Source: Catellatospora methionotrophica
GTDB lineage: Bacteria > Actinomycetota > Actinomycetes > Mycobacteriales > Micromonosporaceae
NCBI RefSeq assembly: GCF_011297335.1
Contig: NZ_JAAOTJ010000001.1
Coordinates: 1,116,001 to 1,180,000 of the forward strand
Direction: 5' to 3'
DNA: 64,000 bases
Made by a program: the position numbers and the translations under genes. Of the stretch, positions 51,293 to 58,796 are shown piece after piece. Position 1 is the stretch's first letter, and each line of letters begins with the position of its first letter. The notes below the pieces were generated by a model. It was not told the DNA's origin and made no database searches. It saw nothing but the letters and a program-made list of their open reading frames with translations.

Positions 51293-51598
51293 TCAGCTGG
51301 GCGAGGGTGGTCGCAGTCGCTTGCGCTCGACGATGCTGGTCGCGGTCACCACGCTCAGCGGCGGCACGTCCTTGGCGACCACCGCGCCCGCGCCGACCAC
51401 CGAGCCGTGGCCGATCGTGACACCGGGGGTGATCGTGGCCGCGGCGCCGATCCACACGTCGTCGCCGATGACGATGGGCGCGTACGTGATGAAGCCGAAG
51501 CGCTCGTCGACCTCGACCGGGTGACCCGCCGTGCTCAGCGTGACCCCCGGCCCGATCAGCACGCGGTCGCCGATGGTGATGCCGCCGAAGTCCAGGAA
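51293..51598 (-). pseudogene. Sugar O-acetyltransferase (Maa/LacA-like), 3' fragment
   Basis: Encodes the last 101 residues of a hexapeptide acetyltransferase, beginning FLDFGGITIGDRVLIGPGV. It contains STAGHPVE with the expected catalytic His context and the repeats IVIGDDVWIGAAATITPGVTIG. It has no start of its own. Its first codon joins in frame to the 5' fragment at 53371 once the insertion element at 51599-53370 is removed. Joined, the enzyme would be about 186 residues, the normal family size. Confidence 0.9.
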
Positions 51599-51760
51599 TT
51601 GACATCCTCTCCGCCCTAAAGGACGGAGATTCCCTCCACGCTGCGCGTGGAACACGCAACGTCCGGGTGGGTTACCGCTTCGCCGCGCGGTGCCGGAACG
51701 AGTCCCGGTCTTGCCTGCGCTCCACGGTCGTTGAAGTCCGCCTGCCCGGCGGCCTTGACG
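51599..51760 (-). ncRNA. Predicted omegaRNA (reRNA) of the IS605 element
   Basis: In this family the TnpB guide RNA comes from the 3' end of tnpB plus the right end, and the guide continues into flanking DNA. Here the scaffold would end at TCAA (51599) after the hairpin 51608-51629. The guide would be the minus-strand bases of 51583-51598, TTCCTGGACTTCGGCG. The 5' boundary is approximate. Existence is inferred from family knowledge, not seen directly. Confidence 0.5.
51608..51629 (-). repeat. Right-end hairpin of the IS605 element
   Basis: TCTCCGCCC and GGACGGAGA pair with one mismatch around TAAA. It overlaps the last codon and stop region of tnpB and lies 9 nt from the right cleavage site, the place where TnpA recognises its end. 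Confidence 0.75.
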
Positions 51761-52848
51761 TTGATGGCGGCGTTGACGTCCCGGTCGTGGGCTGCTCCGC
51801 AAGGGCAGTCCCACGCTCGGATATCCAGCGCCATATTCTCGTTGATCCGACCACACGCCGAGCACATCCGGGTGGATGGAAAGAACCGGTCCACCCTGGC
51901 GAAGGTGCGCCCGTACCGGGCGGCCTTGTACTCCAACATGCCCGTGAACGACGCCCATCCGGCGTCGTGCACAGATTTCGCCAGCCGGGTCCGGCCGAGA
52001 CCGACCACGCACAGATCCTCGACGTACACCGCTTGGTTTTCGCGGATGATCCGTGTCGAGAGTTTGTGCTGCCAGTCCCGGCGGGTGTCTGCCACCCGGG
52101 CGTGCGCCCTGGCGACCTTCACGACGGCCTTCTTCCGGTTCTGACTGCCCCGTTGCTTGCGGGACAGGTCTTGCTGGAGCCGTTTGAGCTTGCGGGCCGC
52201 CCGGCGCAGGAACTTCGGCGCGGCCACCTTCGTGCCGTCGGACATGACCGCGAAGTGGGTCAGGCCCAGGTCGATACCGACCTCGGAGTCCGCTTCGGGC
52301 AGCGTCTCGTCCTCGGCCGTCTGCACGACGAACGAGGCGAAATATCGGCCTGCCGCATCCTTGATGATCGCCACGGACGACGGGTCCGCCGGCAGGGTCC
52401 GCGACCAGCGGACGTCCAGGTCGCCGATCTTCGGCAGGCGCAGGCGGCCGTTGTCCAGGACCCTGAACCGGGAGTTCTTCGTGAACCGGATGGCTTGGCG
52501 GTTGTCCTTGCGGGACCGGAACCGGGGCGGGGCCACCTTGCGGCCCTTGCGCTTGCCGGTGAGCGAGGCGAAGAAGTTGCGGTAGGCGGTGTTCAGGTCC
52601 GCCAGTGCCTGCTGCAACACCACGCTGGATACCTCGCCCAGCCATGCCCGTTCCTCGGTCGCCTTGGCCTCGGTGATCAGCCGCCGGGACAGCTCGCCGT
52701 CCGAGAGGTACTTCTCACCCGCCTCCCGCGCTTGCTGGCGTAGGTGCAGCCCGTCGTTGAACACCACCCGGGCGCACCCGAACGACCGGGACAGCGCCTC
52801 GCGCTGCGCAGTGTCCGGGTACACCCGGTAGTTGTAACGGAGCTGCAC
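51616..52848 (-). CDS. tnpB: RNA-guided endonuclease TnpB
   Basis: 410 residues from the GTG at 52848, giving the usual QLRYNYRVYP start. A GTG 9 nt earlier is the alternative, and no ribosome site is clear. RuvC residues are visible: Asp193 in GIDLGLTHFAV, Glu277 in YVEDLCVVGLG and the last Asp in HDRDVNAA (near 357). The zinc finger is CSACG (329-333) with CPCG (348-351). All catalytic parts are intact, so an active nuclease is plausible. It should cleave the empty donor site next to a CTAC-like TAM and so help the element persist. Confidence 0.92.
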   Translation of the reverse strand: MQLRYNYRVYPDTAQREALSRSFGCARVVFNDGLHLRQQAREAGEKYLSDGELSRRLITEAKATEERAWLGEVSSVVLQQALADLNTAYRNFFASLTGKRKGRKVAPPRFRSRKDNRQAIRFTKNSRFRVLDNGRLRLPKIGDLDVRWSRTLPADPSSVAIIKDAAGRYFASFVVQTAEDETLPEADSEVGIDLGLTHFAVMSDGTKVAAPKFLRRAARKLKRLQQDLSRKQRGSQNRKKAVVKVARAHARVADTRRDWQHKLSTRIIRENQAVYVEDLCVVGLGRTRLAKSVHDAGWASFTGMLEYKAARYGRTFARVDRFFPSTRMCSACGRINENMALDIRAWDCPCGAAHDRDVNAAINVKAAGQADFNDRGAQARPGLVPAPRGEAVTHPDVACSTRSVEGISVL

Positions 52849-52873
52849 GAGAAGCACTGTACCATGTTGGTTT

Positions 52874-53290
52874 ATGGCTGATCTCGAAGACATCCGCACT
52901 GGCAGACACTGTGTTTTTGCTCTGCACGCCCACTTGGTCTTCGTGACCAAATTCCGGCACAGGGTGTTCAGTGACCGGCACCTCGCCCGGATGGAAGAGA
53001 TCATGCGGGCGGTCTGCGCGGACTTCGAGACCGAACTGGTCGAGTTCAACGGCGAGAACAACCACGTCCACCTGCTCGTCAACTTCCCGCCCAAGGTCGC
53101 CCTGGCGAAGCTGGTCAACAGCCTCAAAGGCGTCTCGTCGCGGCGGATGCGCCAGGAGTTCCCCGACCTGGTCCGGCACTACTACCGGGCAAACAAACTC
53201 TGGTCGGGTTCCTACTTCGCGGGCTCCGTGGGCGGGGCGCCGCTGAGTGTCGTGCGTCAGTACATCGAGCAGCAGAACCGCCCGGTTTAA
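52874..53290 (+). CDS. tnpA: Y1 HUH transposase TnpA (IS200/IS605)
   Basis: 138 residues. The HUH motif is HVH at 64-66 (NNHVHLLV) and the catalytic tyrosine is Tyr130 in VVRQYIEQQ. HLVFVTKFRHRVF and LWSGSYFAGSVGG are family hallmarks. The length is normal and there is no frameshift, so it should be active. Its start is 25 bp from the divergent tnpB start. It cuts and joins single-stranded ends at the two subterminal hairpins. Confidence 0.95.
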   Translation: MADLEDIRTGRHCVFALHAHLVFVTKFRHRVFSDRHLARMEEIMRAVCADFETELVEFNGENNHVHLLVNFPPKVALAKLVNSLKGVSSRRMRQEFPDLVRHYYRANKLWSGSYFAGSVGGAPLSVVRQYIEQQNRPV

Positions 53291-53335
53291 GGCACTGCTC
53301 GGGCCTGACGGCCCTCCCAGCGCAGGCCTTCACCC

Positions 53336-53351
53336 CCGCCCTGAAGGGCGG
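53336..53351 (+). repeat. Left-end hairpin of the IS605 element
   Basis: CCGCCC and GGGCGG pair around TGAA, 19 nt inside the left boundary at 53370. The loop and stem resemble the right-end hairpin, as expected for sites bound by the same TnpA dimer. Confidence 0.75.
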
Positions 53352-53370
53352 AGCACTGGCCCGCAACCCG

Positions 53371-53625
53371 GTAGCACCCCTGATTGATGAACACCCGCTC
53401 GCCGAACGTGGCCCCGAGCCCGTAGTCGCAGTAGAACGGCGGCAGGATCGACAGCGAGCCGGGAACGGGCCCACCGAAGATCTCGGCTAGCACCGTCCCG
53501 CGCGCGTCCAGGTCGTCGAACGGCAGCGTGTTCAGCCGAGCGGTCAGACCCATGACGACCTGTGCACGCCGGGCGAAGGCTCGCGATTGCGGCGTGCCCG
53601 TCGGCAGGCGTTGCTCGTTGCGCAC
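53371..53625 (-). pseudogene. Sugar O-acetyltransferase (Maa/LacA-like), 5' fragment
   Basis: Encodes about 85 residues from a GTG at 53625 (VRNEQRLPTGTP...), with LPPFYCDYGLGATFGERVF and then INQGCY at the junction. Translation would run into the insertion element and stop after 28 foreign codons at 53287, so the product lacks the left-handed helix and catalytic His. Earlier in-frame starts exist and the true start is uncertain. The intact gene would have acetylated a sugar or sugar-like acceptor with acetyl-CoA. Confidence 0.88.
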
Positions 53626-53760
53626 CCGGCGATTCTGCCAGTGCGGCCACGTCTCAGGCAGAGCCGCCTCCACGTGCGGCCCCGCCACCGGAGTGATCAT
53701 CCTCACCCGGAACGGCACCACGCACGGCGGACATCCGCCCGCGGCAGCACCGGACTTGAC

Positions 53761-53777
53761 TTCTACTGGACGTAGAA
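53761..53777. promoter_or_regulatory. Dyad TTCTAC-N5-GTAGAA upstream of efeU
   Basis: Perfect 6-bp arms around TGGAC. The arms are identical to those of the TetR operator at 38110 and of the dyad at 58762, and the 5-nt spacing equals that of the latter. A TTGACT (53756-53761) overlaps its left edge. The binding protein is unknown. Confidence 0.5.
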
Positions 53778-53786
53778 GGAAAGTTT

Positions 53787-53811
53787 AGGCGACCCTAATT
53801 TAGGGCAGCCT
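53787..53811. promoter_or_regulatory. Iron-box-like dyad upstream of efeUOB
   Basis: Of 25 positions, 20 obey two-fold symmetry. The core CCCTAATTTAGGG is flanked by AGGC and GCCT, with a TTAGG at its left edge as in DtxR/IdeR/DmdR boxes. It lies 77 bp before efeU, so iron-dependent repression of the ferrous/ferric uptake operon is the natural reading. Confidence 0.65.
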
Positions 53812-53887
53812 CCCCTACCTATGGGCAGCGCTGCCGCATCACGATACCGACCGGCCACACCCCGGCCAGCAGACCACGAGGTGTCCC

Positions 53888-54763
53888 ATGCCGAACGTCT
53901 TCCTGCCCACCTTCCTCATCGGGTTACGGGAAGGCCTGGAGGCGACCCTGGTCGTCACCATCCTGGTGGCGTTCCTGGTCAAGTCCGAGCGTCGGGACCG
54001 GCTGCGGTTCGTATGGCTCGGCGTCGCCGTCGCGGCGGCACTGTCGGTCGGCTTCGCGGCGGTGCTGCAGTACACCAGCGCGCACCTGGAGTTCGAGCGA
54101 CAGGAACTGTTCGAGGCGGTCACCTCGATCCTGGCCGTCGTCTTCGTCACCTGGATGATCTTCTGGATGCGCCGCGCGGCCCGGTCGATCTCCGGTGAAC
54201 TGCGCGCCAAGCTCGACGCCGCCATCGCCCTGGGCCCGCTCGCCGTGGTGGTCACCGCGTTCCTCGCCGTCGCCCGCGAAGGCCTGGAGACCTCGCTGAT
54301 CTTCTTCGCGACCGTGCAGGGCGCGACCTCGACCTGGTCGGTGGCGGCGATCGTCGGCGGCATCGCGACCTCGGTCCTGCTCGGCTTCCTGATGTACCGC
54401 AGCGCGCTGCGGATCAACCTGACAAAGTTCTTCACCTGGACCGGGGTGCTGCTGGTCCTGGTCGCGGCCGGCATCCTCAAGTACGGCGTGCACGACCTGC
54501 TCGAAGCGGGGGTGCTGCCCGGCCTGAACACGATCGCGTTCGACATCTCGGCGGTGCTGCCGCCGACGACCTGGTACGCCGAACTGCTGCGCGGGATGTT
54601 CAACTTCACGCCCGCGCCGACCGTGCTGGAGACGATCGCCTGGGTCGCGTACGCCGTGCCGGTCCTCGTGCTCTTCCTGCTGCCGCACCGGCCGACCCGG
54701 CCGGGCGCCCCCGTCTCGCCCACACCCGTCGCCGAGCCGGCCGCCAGCGTCGGCGACCGCTGA
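53888..54763 (+). CDS. efeU: EfeU/Ftr1-family iron permease
   Basis: 291 residues with about seven transmembrane segments. The two iron-binding motifs are LREGLEATL (13-21) and AREGLETSL (near 129-137), as required in Ftr1/EfeU. GAGGTG stands before the ATG. It moves iron across the membrane after oxidation by the partner proteins encoded downstream. First gene of efeU-efeO-efeB, behind an iron-box-like dyad. The charged, Pro-rich C-terminal tail is cytoplasmic. Confidence 0.95.
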   Translation: MPNVFLPTFLIGLREGLEATLVVTILVAFLVKSERRDRLRFVWLGVAVAAALSVGFAAVLQYTSAHLEFERQELFEAVTSILAVVFVTWMIFWMRRAARSISGELRAKLDAAIALGPLAVVVTAFLAVAREGLETSLIFFATVQGATSTWSVAAIVGGIATSVLLGFLMYRSALRINLTKFFTWTGVLLVLVAAGILKYGVHDLLEAGVLPGLNTIAFDISAVLPPTTWYAELLRGMFNFTPAPTVLETIAWVAYAVPVLVLFLLPHRPTRPGAPVSPTPVAEPAASVGDR

Positions 54764-54802
54764 ACCACCCCCGAAAACACCGATCCCCTATAGGAGTCAC
54801 CC

Positions 54803-55930
54803 ATGCGCAAGCTCTCCGTGCTGACGGCGACCGCCGTGCTCGGTCTGGGCATGTCGGCCTGCACCACCGACCCGGAGCCGGCCGCCACTGGCGACACCAC
54901 CGGCCCGATCGCGGTCAAGGCGTCCGACACCGCGTGCGAGGTCGGCCGCGCCGAGACCGCCGCGGGCACCGTGACGTTCACGATCGCCAACGGCGGCGCG
55001 AAGGTGACCGAGTTCTACGTGTACGCCGCCGGTGACCGGGTGATGGGCGAGGTCGAGAACATCGCGCCCGGCCTGACCCGGGAGCTGAAGGTCGAGCTGA
55101 CCTCCGGCACGTACGAGACGGCCTGCAAGCCGGGCATGATCGGCAAGGGCATCCGGGGCGCGTTCAAGGTCACCGGGTCGGCCGCGCCGCTGACCGCCGA
55201 CGCCAAGCTCGCCGAGGCGACGGCGAACTACCAGCGCTACATCCAGAGCCAGACGGCGGCGCTGCTGCCCAAGACCGAGGAGTTCGTGAACGCGGTCAAG
55301 GCCGGCGACGCCGAGAAGGCCAAGGCGCTGTTCCCGATCGCGCGCACCTACTGGGAGCGCATCGAGCCCGTCGCCGAGATCTTCGGCGACCTGGACCCGA
55401 AGATCGACGGCCGCGCCGAGGTCATCGAGGAGGGCATGGCCTTCACCGGCTTCCACCGCCTGGAGCAGGACCTGTGGGAGAAGAAGGACATCTCCAAGTC
55501 CGGGCCGATCGCCGACCAGCTGCTGGTCGACGTCAAGGAGATCGTGGCCAAGGCCAACGCGGAGAAGCTGTCGCCGCTGCAGCTGGCCAACGGCGCCAAG
55601 GAGCTGCTGGACGAGGTCGCCTCCGGGAAGATCACCGGCGAGGAGGACCGCTACTCCCACACCGACCTGTGGGACTTCGCCGCCAACGTCGAGGGTTCGA
55701 AGGCGTCCGTGCAGGCGCTGCGCCCGACCCTGGAGGAGCGCGCCCCGGAGCTGGTCACCGCGCTGGACACCGCGTTCGCCAACGTGGAGACCGCGCTGGG
55801 CAAGCACCGCGCCGGTGACGGCTGGAAGCTGCACAACCAGCTCAGCCAGGCCGAGCTGAAGGAGCTCAGCGACGTCATCAACGCCCTCGCCGAGCCGATC
55901 AGCAAGGTCGCGGCCGTCGTCGCCAAGTGA
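54803..55930 (+). CDS. efeO: EfeO: cupredoxin plus M75 imelysin-like iron-binding lipoprotein
   Basis: 375 residues; AGGAG precedes the ATG. A signal peptide ends in GMSAC, a lipobox. An N-terminal cupredoxin-like domain (about 30-130) with YETACKPGMIG is followed by an M75 domain containing FTGFHRLEQDLW, the HxxE iron site near 217-220, and DRYSHTDLWDFAANVEGS. It captures iron outside the membrane and delivers it to EfeU. The layout is complete and of normal length. Confidence 0.95.
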   Translation: MRKLSVLTATAVLGLGMSACTTDPEPAATGDTTGPIAVKASDTACEVGRAETAAGTVTFTIANGGAKVTEFYVYAAGDRVMGEVENIAPGLTRELKVELTSGTYETACKPGMIGKGIRGAFKVTGSAAPLTADAKLAEATANYQRYIQSQTAALLPKTEEFVNAVKAGDAEKAKALFPIARTYWERIEPVAEIFGDLDPKIDGRAEVIEEGMAFTGFHRLEQDLWEKKDISKSGPIADQLLVDVKEIVAKANAEKLSPLQLANGAKELLDEVASGKITGEEDRYSHTDLWDFAANVEGSKASVQALRPTLEERAPELVTALDTAFANVETALGKHRAGDGWKLHNQLSQAELKELSDVINALAEPISKVAAVVAK

Positions 55931-55935
55931 CACCG

Positions 55936-55977
55936 GGTCCGGCGGCCGGTGGTGCGCACACCACCGGCCGCCGGACC
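55936..55977 (+). terminator. Perfect 19-bp hairpin between efeO and efeB
   Basis: Arms 55936-55954 and 55959-55977 pair without mismatch around CGCA. There is no T-run after it and efeB begins 20 nt later, so it is more likely a partial terminator or mRNA-stabilising stem that lowers EfeB relative to EfeO than the end of the operon. Confidence 0.75.
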
Positions 55978-55997
55978 ACTCCCCTGGAGGTAGCACC

Positions 55998-57257
55998 ATG
56001 GTTTCCCGCAGAACGGCCCTGACCACGGCCGGAATCGGTATCGCAGGCGCCGCCGGGGCCGTCGCGGTGGGGTCGGCCTTCGTCGGCGGCACGCCCACCC
56101 CGGCCTCGGCGTCGCCGGCCGCGCCGGTGGCGTTCTTCGGCGAGCACCAGGCCGGGATCGTCACCCCCGCGCAGGACCGGCTGCACTTCGCCGCGTTCGA
56201 CGTGATCACCAAGGACCGGGCCAAGCTGGTCGAGATGCTGCGCGAGTGGACCGCCGCCGCCGCCCGGATGACCGCCGGCCGCGACGCCGGACTGCTCGGC
56301 GCGGTCGGCGGCCAGGCCGAGGCCCCACCCGACGACACCGGCGAGGCCCTGGGCCTGCCCGCCTCCGGGCTGACCCTGACCATCGGCTTCGGCCGCAGCC
56401 TGTTCCGCGACGCGGCCGGCCTCGACCGGTTCGGCATCGCCGACCGGATCCCGGCCGCCCTGGAGCCCCTGCCGCACTTTCCCGGCGACGCGCTGCGCCC
56501 CGAGATCAGCGACGGCGACCTGTGCGTCCAGGCCTGCGCCAACGATCCCCAGGTCGCCGTACACGCGATCCGCAACCTGGCCCGGATCGGCTTCGGCACC
56601 GTGTCGATCCGCTACTCGCAGCTCGGCTTCGGCCGCACCTCCAGCACCTCACGCGACCAGGCCACCGCCCGCAACCTGATGGGCTTCAAGGACGGCACCC
56701 GCAACCTCAAGCTGGAGGACACCGACCTGCTGCGCGAGCAGCTGTGGGCCCGCGCCGAGGACGGCGCGGCGTGGATGGCCGGCGGCAGCTACCTGGTGAC
56801 CCGCCGCATCCGGATGACCGTCGAGACCTGGGACCGGACCTCGCTGGCCGAGCAGGAGGCGATCTTCGGCCGGGACAAGGGCGAGGGCGCGCCACTGGGC
56901 CAGGCCAAGGAGTTCGACGAGCCCGACTTCAACGCCCGGGGTGACGACGGTGAGCCGGTGATCGCCAAGCAGGCCCACATCCGCCTCGCGCATCCGGACT
57001 TCAACAACGGCGCGCACCTGCTGCGCCGCGGCTACAACTTCGTCGACGGCTCCGACGGGCTGGGCCGCCTGGACGCCGGGCTGTTCTTCATCGCCTACCA
57101 GCGCGACCCGCGAAAGCAGTTCGTGCCCGTGCAGCGCAGCCTGGCCCGCGCCGACGTGCTCAACGAGTACATCCGGCACGTGTCCAGCGGCCTGTGGGCC
57201 TGCCCGCCCGGGGTCACCGGCGACGGCGACCACTGGGGCCGCACCCTGTTCAGCTGA
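55998..57257 (+). CDS. efeB: EfeB: Tat-exported dye-decolorizing peroxidase
   Basis: 419 residues; CTGGAGG precedes the ATG. The twin-arginine signal is VSRRTALTTAGIGIAG. DyP hallmarks are GFKDGTRN (the GxxDG distal Asp motif, near 229) and AHIRLAHP with the proximal heme His near 326-331. VTRRIRMTVETWDR and FFIAYQRDPRKQF are typical of EfeB. It oxidises ferrous iron or heme outside the membrane for uptake by EfeU/EfeO. Confidence 0.95.
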   Translation: MVSRRTALTTAGIGIAGAAGAVAVGSAFVGGTPTPASASPAAPVAFFGEHQAGIVTPAQDRLHFAAFDVITKDRAKLVEMLREWTAAAARMTAGRDAGLLGAVGGQAEAPPDDTGEALGLPASGLTLTIGFGRSLFRDAAGLDRFGIADRIPAALEPLPHFPGDALRPEISDGDLCVQACANDPQVAVHAIRNLARIGFGTVSIRYSQLGFGRTSSTSRDQATARNLMGFKDGTRNLKLEDTDLLREQLWARAEDGAAWMAGGSYLVTRRIRMTVETWDRTSLAEQEAIFGRDKGEGAPLGQAKEFDEPDFNARGDDGEPVIAKQAHIRLAHPDFNNGAHLLRRGYNFVDGSDGLGRLDAGLFFIAYQRDPRKQFVPVQRSLARADVLNEYIRHVSSGLWACPPGVTGDGDHWGRTLFS

Positions 57258-57323
57258 GCCCGTCAGGCCCCCCGCCGGTGTCACGTGGCAGACTCGACCG
57301 CGCAGATCCGGCGGGAGGCCCTC

Positions 57324-58226
57324 ATGTTCGACCATTTCCTGTGGTCCGTCATCGTCGCACCCGTCCTGGTCAGCATCACGGTGCGGTTGCTGGCCGACCG
57401 TCTGCCGCCGGGCCGGGCGGCCCGCGTCGTGGCCTGGTCGGCCGCCGCCACGGCCGCTGCCAGCATCGCCAACCTGACGTTGTTCACGCTGAAGGCCGTC
57501 GCGCAGCTGCCGGTGGTCGGCGCGCTCTTCCACTGGTCGGCGGGCATCGTCTACGCGGACACCGCCGACGTCGCGTGGGCGCCGACGCTCAGCGCGGTGC
57601 TGCTGGCCACCTCCGTCATCCCGGCGGTGCTCAAGGCGCGCCGGCACCGTCGTGTCCTGGCCGAAGCCCGCCGCTACAGCGACGGCACCGCGACGGTGCT
57701 GACGATCCCCGACGAGCGCCCGCAGGCGTTCGCGGTGCCAGGACGGCCGGGCCGCATCGTCGTCACCACCGGCATGCGCGCCCACCTCGACGACCTCCAG
57801 CTCGACGCCGTCATCGCGCACGAGCGGGCGCACCTGGACCACAACCACCACCGGCTGGTCGCGATGGCCGACATCGCCTCGGCCGCGCACCCGGCGCTGT
57901 GGTGGGTCGCCCGCCATGTCGGCTACCTGGTCGAGCGTGCCGCGGACGAGCAGGCCGCCCAGGCCGTCGGCAGCCGCCGGACCGTCGCGCAGGCGATCGG
58001 GCGGGCCGCGCTGGGCGCGGCGGCGGCCCCCGGACTCGGCTTGTACGCGGCGGGGCGGGGCGGCGCGGTTCCCCAGCGGGTGGCGAGCCTGCTGGCCCCG
58101 CCGCGCTCGGCGACCGCACCCTGGTATCTGGTGCCCGCGCTGCTCGCCCTGTCCTCGCTGGTCTGGACCGCTGAGGCGGCGTACGACCTCGGCGAACTGC
58201 TCGTCAAAGCCAGCGGAGCGCAGTGA
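57324..58226 (+). CDS. M56-family (BlaR1/MecR1-like) membrane metallopeptidase
   Basis: 300 residues from the ATG at 57324, which has CGGGAGG upstream. Four or five transmembrane segments flank a zinc-protease motif, IAHERAHLDHNHH (HExxH near 165). A second Glu follows in ERAADEQAA. No penicillin-binding sensor domain is attached, unlike BlaR1. It is directly followed by a BlaI-type repressor gene. In such pairs the protease triggers inactivation of the repressor, although gene order and lack of a sensor leave the signal open. Confidence 0.9.
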   Translation: MFDHFLWSVIVAPVLVSITVRLLADRLPPGRAARVVAWSAAATAAASIANLTLFTLKAVAQLPVVGALFHWSAGIVYADTADVAWAPTLSAVLLATSVIPAVLKARRHRRVLAEARRYSDGTATVLTIPDERPQAFAVPGRPGRIVVTTGMRAHLDDLQLDAVIAHERAHLDHNHHRLVAMADIASAAHPALWWVARHVGYLVERAADEQAAQAVGSRRTVAQAIGRAALGAAAAPGLGLYAAGRGGAVPQRVASLLAPPRSATAPWYLVPALLALSSLVWTAEAAYDLGELLVKASGAQ

Positions 58227-58326
58227 CCGTGCCGCACCGGCGCGGGCGTCCACGTTGTCCGGACCTGGTGCGGGCCGACGCGGGCAGTGGCCGGGCGGGC
58301 CCGCCGCAGCGATAGAGTCGGTCTTG

Positions 58327-58719
58327 ATGAGCACTATCCGACCAGACGGCGCCGACTCCGGCCGCCGCCGCTCCGGCCAGCTGGAGTCGCAGATCGTCAC
58401 GGTGCTGACCGATGCCGGTCTGGCGCTGACACCCGGTGAGGTGCGCGACCGGCTGGCTCCGGAGGCCGACCTCTCCTACAGCACGGTCGTGACCATCCTC
58501 GGCCGGCTGCACATCAAGGGCGCGGTGATCCGCGAGCGCGACGGGCGGGCATACCGGTATGCCGCGGTCCGCGACGCCGCCGGGCTGGTCGCCGAACGCA
58601 TGACCCGCCTGCTGTCCGCCGAGAGCGATCGCACGTCGGTGCTGCGCCGCTTCCTGGGCAGCCTCGACGCCGGGGACGAGCGGATCCTGCGCGACCTGCT
58701 GCGCGACGAAGCCGAATAG
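58327..58719 (+). CDS. BlaI/MecI/CopY-family transcriptional repressor
   Basis: 130 residues. A winged helix with GQLESQIVTVLTDAG, LTPGEVRDRL, LSYSTVVTILGRLHIKGAV and RAYRYAAV is typical of the BlaI family. The C-terminal part is the dimerisation helix pair. TAGAGT lies 8 nt before the ATG, so a leaderless transcript is possible, with its own promoter inside the 100-bp gap after the M56 gene. It may control the M56 gene, itself and perhaps the next gene. Confidence 0.93.
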   Translation: MSTIRPDGADSGRRRSGQLESQIVTVLTDAGLALTPGEVRDRLAPEADLSYSTVVTILGRLHIKGAVIRERDGRAYRYAAVRDAAGLVAERMTRLLSAESDRTSVLRRFLGSLDAGDERILRDLLRDEAE

Positions 58720-58761
58720 TTTCCACCAGCGCGGACACCGGACGTCCCGAGCCTCTGTTAA

Positions 58762-58780
58762 CTTCTACACTTTGTAGAAG
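58762..58780. promoter_or_regulatory. Palindromic operator CTTCTACA-CTT-TGTAGAAG
   Basis: Perfect 8-bp arms around 3 nt, 16 bp before the GTG of the PadR-like gene. TACA...TGTA half-sites are of the type bound by BlaI-family repressors, so either the BlaI just upstream or the downstream regulator could bind. The arms recur at 53761 and 38110. Confidence 0.75.
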
Positions 58781-58796
58781 CTGGTGGAGGCGGCCT

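Larger units (their letters stand above)
51599..53370 (-). mobile_element. IS200/IS605-family insertion sequence, complete
   Basis: A 1772-bp element with divergent tnpA (plus) and tnpB (minus). On the minus strand the left end follows CTAC (complement of 53371-53374) and the right end finishes in TCAA (complement of 51599-51602). These resemble the TTAC target and TCAA right cleavage site of IS608. Subterminal hairpins lie at 53336-53351 and 51608-51629. There is no target duplication, as expected for single-strand peel-and-paste transposition. Removing the element restores an uninterrupted acetyltransferase frame, which fixes the ends. Confidence 0.92.

Noticed and set aside
52849-53127. 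A longer N-terminus for TnpB
   Set aside because: The extra codons run through the divergent tnpA gene. TnpB proteins normally begin with the QLRYNYRVYP-type segment.
57324-58719. A beta-lactam resistance sensor system (BlaR1/BlaI)
   Set aside because: The M56 protein has no penicillin-binding domain and no beta-lactamase gene is nearby, so only the generic protease-repressor pairing is supported.
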